Source of the DNA: Anaerolineae bacterium
GTDB taxonomy: Bacteria > Chloroflexota > Anaerolineae > JAFGEY01
Length of the DNA: 24,376 nt
Direction of reading: 5' to 3'
NCBI GenBank assembly: GCA_016931365.1
Contig: JAFGEY010000193.1
Location: 1 to 24,376 of the forward strand
The notes under the pieces were generated by a model. The model had not been told where the DNA came from, did no database searches, and worked only from the letters and a program-made list of their open reading frames with translations. A program made the position numbers and the translations under genes. Below, one piece after another: positions 7,129 to 14,349 of the stretch (the stretch's first letter is position 1; every line of letters starts with the position of its first letter).

Positions 7129-8112
7129 TCAACGTAGTTGTATAGTCACTACCACCTGTCCGTGATCCGATTGCCAGCAAGGGATCGCGTCCTGGCTCAA
7201 GGTTTCATCAATCAAGTGATCGTTCAAGACCGCCACATATTCTACTTCGGCGAGGCGCTTGGGGTTTTGGTGGACAAACTCCTGGCTGACCATAATCTGG
7301 TCCAGGCTCTCGTACTCGCCATTATGGATGTGCGTAAAAAAAATATCGCGGCGGCCCTGGCGCGCCTGGACATCTTTGACGTTATACAGCAAAGTATCCC
7401 ACAGGCGCAGCTTGACTGAATAGTCCAGCTTGCGCCAGGGCGGCGTGCCGGCCATGATCTCGGTGGTCACAGCATTGTCCGTATCGTTGACATCGCCCAT
7501 AATCAGCACCGGGTTGTCGTTGTCCTTGAGCTTGTTCAGGAGCAGGCAGCGGATGGCGGTGGCCTCGGCGGCGCGACGGATGAGCGCGCGGGCCTTGCCC
7601 ATCGCATCCTCCAGCGGATCATGGCGGTTTCGGCCTTCAGCAATGACCGGGTTCTTGGACTTCAAGTGGATGACAAAGACCATCACCGCCAAATCGGGCC
7701 GAATTTCGATCTTGGCCCACAGCACGGGCCGGGCAAACCGGCTGATCGGCACTTGCAGGCCGTCAATCTCCAACTGTGCTGCGGGTGCAAAGTCGGGGAC
7801 AAAGTGGTATTCCAGCACTCGGAAGCGGGAGACCAGCCCGACCACCGGCCCATCCGGCCTTTCATCGCCAACGATCAGCGTAGCGTTTTGATAAATGTCG
7901 CTGTATTGGATCACATCCTGGAGTGCGGCGCGGTGGAAAATCTCCTGAAAGCCAACAATGTCGGCATCCATCTCGCGCAACTGGCCGGCCACCCATTCTT
8001 TCTTTTTCTGATAGTCCTCGGCCGTATACATGCGATTACCATAATAGAGCGTCTGCGGCAGCACCATGTTGTACAGATTGAACGTACCGATCTTGAACCG
8101 TTTCTCAGACAT
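7129..8112 (-). CDS. Endonuclease/exonuclease/phosphatase (EEP) family protein
   Basis: The 327-residue protein belongs to the EEP superfamily: metal-dependent phosphodiesterases including DNase I-like nucleases, exonuclease III and inositol or sphingolipid phosphatases. The catalytic landmarks appear in order: GTFNLYN (Asn12), VGFQEI (Glu57), VIHLKSK (His149), MGDVNDTD (Asp207, Asn209), SLDQIMVS (Asp271) and SDHGQVV (Asp316, His317). No signal peptide is visible, so a cytoplasmic location is expected. A GAGAGGAG ribosome site about 7 bases before the ATG supports the start. It follows the nucleoside hydrolase gene by 44 bases and is the last gene of the operon, with a terminator just after its stop. 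The substrate (nucleic acid, phospholipid or phosphosugar) cannot be told. Confidence 0.9.
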   Translation of the reverse strand: MSEKRFKIGTFNLYNMVLPQTLYYGNRMYTAEDYQKKKEWVAGQLREMDADIVGFQEIFHRAALQDVIQYSDIYQNATLIVGDERPDGPVVGLVSRFRVLEYHFVPDFAPAAQLEIDGLQVPISRFARPVLWAKIEIRPDLAVMVFVIHLKSKNPVIAEGRNRHDPLEDAMGKARALIRRAAEATAIRCLLLNKLKDNDNPVLIMGDVNDTDNAVTTEIMAGTPPWRKLDYSVKLRLWDTLLYNVKDVQARQGRRDIFFTHIHNGEYESLDQIMVSQEFVHQNPKRLAEVEYVAVLNDHLIDETLSQDAIPCWQSDHGQVVVTIQLR

Positions 8113-8156
8113 TGAACGCTCCTCTCTCCGTCAAGTACGGGGACTCGAGATGACGA

Positions 8157-9092
8157 TCAGGCGCGCCGGGCCAGCTTGGAAAACAGGTCGCGGAAAACGG
8201 GGTCACGATGCACGAAATTGGCAAAACGCACCCAATGTCGCCGCCTGTCAAAGCTCCAGGTGTACTGATCGGTCAAGACTGGGCTGTTGACCACATCGCT
8301 GGGCACCCATGAACTGTCAAGTAACCAGGCGACGCCAGAAATATCCCAGATAACCTTGGACCAGGCAAATTTGTCCGGCGGATGTATTTCATCCGCATGG
8401 TATGCGTCAAAAATCTGGGCCAGGTAATCGCCAATCGCGCCCTGGCCTTTGACATAGCGTTCGATTTCAGGCCAGGTGGTGAGCAGCTGCGAGGCGACGC
8501 CAGTGCAAGGAATCACCACCAGCGGCACGCCGCAGTCAAACATCGTCTGCGAAGCAATCAGGTCTTGCTGCAAGTTAAACTCACGCGCCGATGGCCAGTA
8601 CAGCGGCTGCCCACCGAGCCAGACGACGATAATATGCTCGATGATTTTCGGCTCGATCAAAATTGCCGAAGCGACGTTGGTAATCGCACCAATGGCGAGC
8701 ACGTACAGCGGTTTATCGCCACCCGCCATCGCCCGCTCGACCAGATCGAGCGCGGCCGCACTGCGGTAAGGATGCTGCCGGTCGGGCAAAAAGCCGGCCG
8801 AACCACGAAAAACAAACTCGTCTGGTGACACGTCGAGCCGCGTCAAAAGGCGCAAAATCTCATCATAGCTTTTTTCCATGCCATCGCCCGGCCCTGTCGA
8901 GCGCGTATTGTGGAACGGCGCGGCATAAACCGCTTCCAGTTCCAATTCTTCGGGCGACAGCAGCGAATAGACCACTGCAAACTGGTCGTCGATCTCGTTA
9001 TAGGTGTCGGTGTCGAGCACCATGCGGATTTGGGTCGCCGGCGGCTGGAGGCGTTGCAACTGCAAGACGGGATCAAGTCTAGAAAATTCCAT
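8157..9092 (-). CDS. Nucleoside hydrolase (inosine-uridine type family)
   Basis: This 311-residue protein would cleave the N-glycosidic bond of ribonucleosides in purine or pyrimidine salvage. The calcium-binding N-terminal pattern is clear: MVLDTDTYNEIDDQFAV (Asp27, Asp29, Asp35, Asp36). REFNLQQD (about 170-177) matches the family's substrate-binding E-F-N segment. Near residue 249 the sequence reads WDISGVAWLL, whereas inosine-uridine enzymes have His-Asp at this place. A Trp-Asp pair recalls the purine-specific IAG-type enzymes; this comparison is from memory. The family is usually about 310-330 residues, so the gene looks complete. The ATG at 9092 has AAAAGGA upstream. It lies 119 bases after galM, with a hairpin between, and 44 bases before the EEP gene. 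Confidence 0.9.
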   Translation of the reverse strand: MEFSRLDPVLQLQRLQPPATQIRMVLDTDTYNEIDDQFAVVYSLLSPEELELEAVYAAPFHNTRSTGPGDGMEKSYDEILRLLTRLDVSPDEFVFRGSAGFLPDRQHPYRSAAALDLVERAMAGGDKPLYVLAIGAITNVASAILIEPKIIEHIIVVWLGGQPLYWPSAREFNLQQDLIASQTMFDCGVPLVVIPCTGVASQLLTTWPEIERYVKGQGAIGDYLAQIFDAYHADEIHPPDKFAWSKVIWDISGVAWLLDSSWVPSDVVNSPVLTDQYTWSFDRRRHWVRFANFVHRDPVFRDLFSKLARRA

Positions 9093-9141
9093 CGTTTATC
9101 CTTTTAATTTCAGCGCAGTTCTTGATCTCGATACGACGCCA

Positions 9142-9174
9142 CGAACTCGCAAACTCTTCGAGTTTGAGAGTTCG
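9142..9174. repeat. Near-perfect hairpin between galM and the nucleoside hydrolase gene
   Basis: Two 15-base arms (9142-9156 and 9160-9174) pair with a single mismatch around a three-base TTC loop. No T run follows on either strand, so it is not a standard intrinsic terminator. It sits in the only sizeable gap inside the operon and could stabilise or process the mRNA, or be a dispersed palindromic repeat. Confidence 0.7.
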
Positions 9175-9211
9175 CCGTGCCTACTCGACCGACGAACTGC
9201 CAAGTCCTGCT

Positions 9212-10270
9212 TTATTTAGCTGAAAACCTGTAAACTGTCGTCGTGGCATAGGTTTCACCCGGCTTGAGTGTCGTGGTCGGGAAATTAGGCTGGTTGGGCG
9301 AGTCGGGATAGTGCTGTGTCTCCAGGCACAGCCCGCAGCGGCGGATATAGCTGCGCCCACCCTTGCCGGGCATCGACGGCGGCATCATGTTGCCGGAGTA
9401 AAACTGCACCGCCGGTTCGGTGGTTAGCACTTCCATCACCCGCCCTGATGTCGGTTCATAGACGCGCGCAGCCAAGCACAACTCGCCCGACAGGCCATTG
9501 ACCACCCAGTTGTGATCGTAACCGCCGCCAAAGCGAATCTGTTCGTCGTCGGCATCGATCCGCGCACCGATCCGCATGGCGGTGCGGAAATCCAGCGGTG
9601 TCCCTTCGACTGACCACAACTCGCCGGTGGGGATCAGGCCCTGGTCGACCGGCGTAAACGTATCGGCATTGATCATGATTTCGTGATCGAGGATCGTGTC
9701 CGCCACGCCGGCTGAGAGGTTGAAATATGAATGGTTGGTCAGGTTGACTACCGTCGTTTTGTCCGTCGCCGCCGAATAATCGATCCGGAGCGCATTGTCA
9801 TTGGTCAGCGTGTACACCACCTTGACCAACAGCGTGCCGGGATAGCCTTCTTCGCCGTCGGGGCTGGTGTAGGCCAACTTGAGCGCCGGGCCATCGACAG
9901 TTTCCACTGCCTTTGGGGTCCAGACCTTTTTGTCAAAACCCTTGCGCCCGCCGTGCAGGTGATTCGGCCCGTTATTTTGGGCAAGCGTGTATTCAACACC
10001 CTCCAGGGTGAATTTGGCCCCGGCGATGCGGTTGCCGTAGCGTCCTACCAGGCAGCCAAAAAACGGGTTGCGCTCGGCATACTGCTGCAGCGTATCCAGG
10101 CCAAGCACTACATCGCCCAGTTCGCCGTTGCGATCGGGCACAAGCAATGAAACAATAATCCCACCATAGTTGGTGATCGTCGTTTTTATGCCGCGGTCGT
10201 TCATCAGCGTGTACAGCGCGACCTCGGTACCATCGACCAACGTGCCAAACAATTCCTTTTTGATTTTCAT
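9212..10270 (-). CDS. galM: Aldose 1-epimerase (mutarotase)
   Basis: GalM interconverts the alpha and beta anomers of aldoses such as galactose and glucose in the cytoplasm. The 352-residue length is normal. Landmarks are GRYGNRIAG (Asn79, Arg81), NHLHGG (His106), the catalytic His in LTNHSYFNL (His180), GGYDHNWV with Asp252 for substrate binding, and the catalytic Glu in CLETQHYPDSPN (Glu317). No secretion signal is seen. The ATG has an excellent AAGGAG site five bases upstream. The gene lies 19 bases after the phosphatase-like gene. No other galactose-pathway genes are nearby, so it may serve general sugar uptake rather than a Leloir operon. Confidence 0.95.
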   Translation of the reverse strand: MKIKKELFGTLVDGTEVALYTLMNDRGIKTTITNYGGIIVSLLVPDRNGELGDVVLGLDTLQQYAERNPFFGCLVGRYGNRIAGAKFTLEGVEYTLAQNNGPNHLHGGRKGFDKKVWTPKAVETVDGPALKLAYTSPDGEEGYPGTLLVKVVYTLTNDNALRIDYSAATDKTTVVNLTNHSYFNLSAGVADTILDHEIMINADTFTPVDQGLIPTGELWSVEGTPLDFRTAMRIGARIDADDEQIRFGGGYDHNWVVNGLSGELCLAARVYEPTSGRVMEVLTTEPAVQFYSGNMMPPSMPGKGGRSYIRRCGLCLETQHYPDSPNQPNFPTTTLKPGETYATTTVYRFSAK

Positions 10271-10289
10271 ACACTCTCCTTAATGAGTA

Positions 10290-10745
10290 TCAGACCTGTG
10301 TCGGATAACGATCAAGTGCCTCACCGATGAACCGCCGCCAAGTTGGATCGGGAGTCCAGACGCGATGCATCGCGCGTGAGGCCGTGCGTGCAGGCACTCC
10401 CAGTCGAATTACACGATACAAAAAGACAAAGCACGATACGCGATAGTTCTTGATGCAGTGGATAAAGACCCTTTTGCCCTGATGCCGCGCCATCGCCTCG
10501 AAAAACGCCTCCAAATCAGACAGTTTAGGGTCAGTCCACACCACCGGGATGGACTCATAGACCATCCCCAGCCCGGCGACCAGTTCCGCCTCGCCGGGAA
10601 GCGCCTGGGGCGAATCGGGCATCGCCAGGTTGATGACCGTCTGGCAACCGGCATCGCGCACCGCGCGCAACTGCTCCGCCGATGGCTGGCCACCGGTGTC
10701 AAGGGAATCGGAGATTTGCAGGAAATTTTCTACCTGTTCAATCAT
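10290..10745 (-). CDS. Protein-tyrosine-phosphatase-like protein (atypical P-loop)
   Basis: The 151-residue protein opens with FLQISDSLDTGGQPSAEQL and contains TVINLAMPDSPQALPGEAEL, both typical of the small dual-specificity-phosphatase-like family related to the N-part of beta-lactamase hydrolase-like proteins. The phosphate loop reads VFIHCIKNYRVS (His96, Cys97, Arg102). Classical enzymes have Cys-x5-Arg; here only four residues separate Cys and Arg. I recall that some relatives share this shorter loop (HCAANMRVS-like), so it may be a family trait rather than a defect. Asp72 in WTDPKLSD could act as the general acid. The start has AAGGAAAG upstream and lies 10 bases after the M14 stop. Phosphatase activity is uncertain. 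Confidence 0.75.
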   Translation of the reverse strand: MIEQVENFLQISDSLDTGGQPSAEQLRAVRDAGCQTVINLAMPDSPQALPGEAELVAGLGMVYESIPVVWTDPKLSDLEAFFEAMARHQGKRVFIHCIKNYRVSCFVFLYRVIRLGVPARTASRAMHRVWTPDPTWRRFIGEALDRYPTQV

Positions 10746-10755
10746 TCACTTTCCT

Positions 10756-12432
10756 TCACTCCAACTCGACCTGTGCCTCTACTCGCCCTGCCCTTTCGTG
10801 CTGTGCGATCAACTTGACCGCACCGCCTTGTGGCGCACGCACCGTCCACTCGACCTTGATCCGGTCATCGGTGCCCGGCAGACCGCGCGGCGTGGTCGGC
10901 GTATAGGCGCGTCCTTCGAGCTGCACCAACTCCTCGCGCGGCTTGCCTGTTTCCAGCACCGCGCCTGTGGGCAGTTCGATCTCGCAGACCAGCCCGCGCA
11001 CCACCTTTTTCTCCAGCGCCTTTTTGGTCACGTAGGAGGGCAGCCAGCCGGTATTCTGCACGACCAGCCGCACACGGTAAACATCTCCGCCCAACGGCGT
11101 CGCACTCGCTTCGACTAATTCCAGCCGGGGCGAGATCAGCGCGTGCCAGGTCAGCCACGGAACAAAGGGGGCAATCTCTTTTTCCAAAAACTCTGGCGGC
11201 GGGTTGCGCCAGGCGTAAATCTGATCCCAGCCGCCCAGTTCGATCTGGCCAAGCTGTGGGTGTTCAAACGGATACCAATTGACATAGCCCCTGCCGCCCA
11301 AAGCCTCATCGTTCCACTTGAGCATTTTCAGATCGTCTTCCAGGGGGTGTTCGCGGTACCACTCGATGTATTTATACTCTTGGATCCCGGCCTGGCGTTG
11401 CGGGCTCCAGATTTCAACGCCCCAGGCAAACATCCCCAGGTGGTCATACTGCCAGTCCATCACCCCGCCGGAAAGCACCTGGTTAGGATGATAGCGAAAG
11501 TCGTGATGAATGGAAACGTGAGGATAGCCGGTCAGGTCGGTGCCCTTTTGACCGATCTTTTGATAGGTCCACAGGTCTTCGGCAGGGAATTTGTCGTCGG
11601 GCCGGTCACAGTAGGGGCGCAGCAGCACGCCGCAGTAGGTATGAAAGGCCACCGCGCCGGTGATATTGGGATGGCTGGCCGTGAACCGAGCCTGGGCGCG
11701 CACTTCCGGCTCTGAAGTCGGGTAAGGTCCCGCGCCAGACTGCTCGTATTCCTGTCGCCAGATCGGAAAGTTACGGTTGAGGTCAAGGCGTTCCTTTGGA
11801 GGCTGAATCTGGATCGTCACCCCGTCGTAATCTTCGATCTTGCCCTCCGGCAGCAGGCGGTAATACGTCCCGCCGACCTCGGTCGGATCGCGGCGCACCA
11901 TCAAGCGCGGCTCATCGAGGCAGATTTTCCACGCACCGTTCGGATCGGGCACGCGCATCCACAGCATGCGCCCATCGCCATCGATGTCTTCCTGCACCAG
12001 CCCGCCGATCGGTTCTTCATCGTAGGGATAGGGCCGCGTGCTGGAACGGACAAACTTGGGCTTGTCAGCCAGTGCCCATTCGGCGCCGTCAGGGTTGACG
12101 CGCGGGCAAATGTAAAACGCGCGCGTATCAAGAGCGCGGGTGATCTCATCATCGGCGCCATAGCGGGTCACCAACTGGTTGATCAGATACAAGCATAACG
12201 TCGACGGCGCAACCTCGGAGGCGTGGATGTTGCCATCAACCCACAGCGCGGGCTTGTGCGCGTCTGGGCCGGTTTGCAGGTTGGTCACTGTCACCAGCCA
12301 GATGTCGCGGCCTTCGTAGCTCTTGCCGATGCTCTCCGCGCGGACAAACTGTGGAAATTCTTCGGCGTAGGCGTGCACAAGGTGGGTCAGATCGTCATAG
12401 CGATAATAGGCGTTGAATTTGATGTCGGGCAC
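10756..12432 (-). CDS. M14-family zinc carboxypeptidase
   Basis: This 558-residue metallopeptidase would remove C-terminal or other residues from peptides using one zinc. Zinc ligands are seen in GNIHASEV (His70, Glu73) and AFHTYCG (His264). CPRVNPDG and DLNRNFP (about 217-222) give the substrate-carboxylate residues, and the catalytic Glu is in WGVEIWS (Glu340). An inserted segment (about 120-210) contains an EF-hand-like D-I-D-G-D-G loop (149-154). After about residue 440 a beta-rich tail follows. The frame reads upstream to 12585, but that part overlaps the MBL gene. The GTG at 12432 has GGAGGG five bases upstream in the 16-base gap and begins at the domain. No signal peptide is apparent, so it may act in the cytoplasm. 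Confidence 0.9.
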   Translation of the reverse strand: MPDIKFNAYYRYDDLTHLVHAYAEEFPQFVRAESIGKSYEGRDIWLVTVTNLQTGPDAHKPALWVDGNIHASEVAPSTLCLYLINQLVTRYGADDEITRALDTRAFYICPRVNPDGAEWALADKPKFVRSSTRPYPYDEEPIGGLVQEDIDGDGRMLWMRVPDPNGAWKICLDEPRLMVRRDPTEVGGTYYRLLPEGKIEDYDGVTIQIQPPKERLDLNRNFPIWRQEYEQSGAGPYPTSEPEVRAQARFTASHPNITGAVAFHTYCGVLLRPYCDRPDDKFPAEDLWTYQKIGQKGTDLTGYPHVSIHHDFRYHPNQVLSGGVMDWQYDHLGMFAWGVEIWSPQRQAGIQEYKYIEWYREHPLEDDLKMLKWNDEALGGRGYVNWYPFEHPQLGQIELGGWDQIYAWRNPPPEFLEKEIAPFVPWLTWHALISPRLELVEASATPLGGDVYRVRLVVQNTGWLPSYVTKKALEKKVVRGLVCEIELPTGAVLETGKPREELVQLEGRAYTPTTPRGLPGTDDRIKVEWTVRAPQGGAVKLIAQHERAGRVEAQVELE

Positions 12433-12448
12433 GATGTCCCTCCGGCTT

Positions 12449-13138
12449 TTACTGCAAATATTTTTCGAGCCGTTTCGCCACCGCTTGAGCCGTAAATGGC
12501 CCGCCATGGGCGGCGTAAATCTGCGTGGGCTGCCAGGACAGCACGCGCTTGATGCTCTCGACTGCCTGGGCTGGATTCTGAACAATCAAGGGGAAAGTTG
12601 GTTTTCGGGGGAGGATAAAGTTGCTCATGATCAGGTCGCCGACAATGACCTCGCCGCTCGCCAGACGAATTGACAACGAACCATCTGAATGGCCCGGCGT
12701 CGAAATAGCTTTACCGTCGACACCAAAGGGAGCCAGGTTGAGTTCATCCTCGACGATCACGTCCGGCTCGATTGCCGAGAATCCAGCCCCGGGCGCAAAC
12801 CGCATCAACAGTCTGATCAGCGCGCTTTTCGGCACGACGACCTGGCTCTTGCTGTGCCGCAGGAAATTGGCCTCAACGGCGTGGACGGCCACCCGCGCGC
12901 TAGTAGCTTTGACCAACTCACTCAACGCGCCAACGTGATCGGGATGGACGTGCGTGATCGCGATCAGTGAGATCGACCGCGGATCGATGCCGTGCGCCCT
13001 GATTTGATCCAGGATTTTCGCAGCATCGCCGGGACGCACTCCCGCATCGACCAGTATGGATCGAGTCTCGCCCTTGAGCAAAAAGACACTGACGAAACCT
13101 AACGAGATCGAGATCACAGTCGGGCTGGAGGTTTCCAT
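12449..13138 (-). CDS. Metallo-beta-lactamase-fold hydrolase
   Basis: The 229-residue protein has the MBL-fold metal-binding motif HVHPDH (63-68), a second His in STPGHSDGS (His150), Asp168 in IVGDLIM, and a final His in YAAHGGPF (His211). This set suits a dinuclear zinc or iron hydrolase of the glyoxalase II/RNase Z/lactonase group; the exact substrate is unknown. The ATG at 13138 has AGGA eight bases upstream. It is 14 bases downstream of the LPVTG surface-protein gene and 16 upstream of the M14 gene, in the middle of the operon. A leader peptide is not evident, so it is probably cytoplasmic and not an exported beta-lactamase. Confidence 0.9.
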   Translation of the reverse strand: METSSPTVISISLGFVSVFLLKGETRSILVDAGVRPGDAAKILDQIRAHGIDPRSISLIAITHVHPDHVGALSELVKATSARVAVHAVEANFLRHSKSQVVVPKSALIRLLMRFAPGAGFSAIEPDVIVEDELNLAPFGVDGKAISTPGHSDGSLSIRLASGEVIVGDLIMSNFILPRKPTFPLIVQNPAQAVESIKRVLSWQPTQIYAAHGGPFTAQAVAKRLEKYLQ

Positions 13139-13152
13139 ATCTTATTCCTCGT

Positions 13153-14349
13153 TTAGTCTTTTGTATTCCGGACAGCGCGTCTGGCGTGGACAGACAGCAC
13201 CAGACCTGCGCCCGACGCGAGCAAGGCCACGAGCAACAAGAAGCCGGGCGTCCATCTATCCTGGCCCGTTACGGGCAAAGTCGCCGGCGTTGGCACAGCC
13301 GAGGTTGGGACAGCCGCGACGAGTGTGGGCGCCGGTGTGTGAGTCGGAACCGGCGTCGGCCCAGGCGCAGATGTACTGGTCGGCAACGGGGTGGCCGTTG
13401 GCTGTGGAGTAGATGTTGGCTGCGGAGTGGCAGTGGGCCGGTCGATGATCGTGATCGGCACCAGATCGGCTCCACCGTCCAGATCGTTGCCGTACCAATC
13501 GACGGCCCCGGCAACCTGGGTGCTGTTGGTGATGTTTTCGCCGCTGACCAGCGCCGTAAACACCGTCGTCACCGAAACCGCGCCGTGGGACGGAATGTCG
13601 CCGGTCGAGCTGGTCACATCGGTCCAGGTCAACACGCCGTTGACTTGATCGACCAGATCGGGCGGCGGCACGGCATGGCTAAAGGCCATCCAGGCCGGGT
13701 TGTAATCATCCACCAGCGGGGCAACGGTGATGGTCACAAAGCCGTTGTTGGTGATGAGGATGGTATAGGTGATCGGCATGCCGGCCTGAGGGATGAGGCC
13801 GGGGGCTAACAACTTGTCTACCGGGCTGCTGCCACCGACCGTCGTGTTGGTGATGGAACTGCCGTTGCCGCCGATCAGTTCACCGGCACTGCCCAAAGCA
13901 TCGTGGACCTCGGCCGCATTGACCACTGCCGGCTGCGGGTGTTCGGCGACAAAACCGACGACGACGGTGATATTTGCACCGGGCGCCAGGTCGCCGAAAT
14001 AGGAGGTCAGGTCGCTCCAGCCGAGGCTGCCTCCGGGCTGATCAACGCTGTCCGGCGGCGGCAGCGCATCGGCATAGCGCAACACGGCCGCGTTAAAGGT
14101 ATCGGACAGCGGCAGTGTAGTCACGATAAACGTCGTATCATTACGAATAAAAACAGTAAAAGTAATATACTCACCCACATAAACCAGTGGATCGGCGCGC
14201 CCCAGCCGCTTGTCCACAAAAATACCCCCCTGGGCGTGCGCGGACTGCAGCGAAAAGATCAGCGACAGCGCGGCCAATGCGATGATTGCCATAGACACAG
14301 ATGAGACCAATCTGCGATATTCTTTAATGCTTGGCGTCAGTTCCTTCAT
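13153..14349 (-). CDS. LPxTG-anchored surface protein with DUF11-like repeats
   Basis: The 398-residue protein has the plan of a wall-anchored surface protein. There is a signal peptide (basic N-terminus, hydrophobic 20-34, SAHAQ cleavage region near 39). Two DUF11-like beta-sandwich repeats follow (about 44-170 and 175-300), with the parallel phrases PPPDSVDQPGGSLGWSDLTS and PPPDLVDQVNGVLTWTDVTS. A Pro/Thr-rich stalk (about 304-357) leads to LPVTG at 358-362, a hydrophobic span and a basic tail (ARRAVRN). Sortases cleave between T and G of LPxTG and join the protein to the envelope, but no sortase is in this window. Its ATG overlaps the dynamin stop by four bases (ATGA), implying coupled translation. 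Adhesion or envelope structure is a likely role; no ligand is known. Confidence 0.88.
   Translation of the reverse strand: MKELTPSIKEYRRLVSSVSMAIIALAALSLIFSLQSAHAQGGIFVDKRLGRADPLVYVGEYITFTVFIRNDTTFIVTTLPLSDTFNAAVLRYADALPPPDSVDQPGGSLGWSDLTSYFGDLAPGANITVVVGFVAEHPQPAVVNAAEVHDALGSAGELIGGNGSSITNTTVGGSSPVDKLLAPGLIPQAGMPITYTILITNNGFVTITVAPLVDDYNPAWMAFSHAVPPPDLVDQVNGVLTWTDVTSSTGDIPSHGAVSVTTVFTALVSGENITNSTQVAGAVDWYGNDLDGGADLVPITIIDRPTATPQPTSTPQPTATPLPTSTSAPGPTPVPTHTPAPTLVAAVPTSAVPTPATLPVTGQDRWTPGFLLLVALLASGAGLVLSVHARRAVRNTKD

Noticed and set aside
12433..12585. N-terminal extension of the M14 gene
   Set aside because: It overlaps the MBL gene; the GTG at 12432 has a GGAGGG site and starts at the domain.
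13270..13440. Short-period repeats that could suggest a CRISPR-like or tandem array
   Set aside because: They encode the Thr-Pro stalk of the surface protein in frame; periodicity follows codons and there are no spacers.
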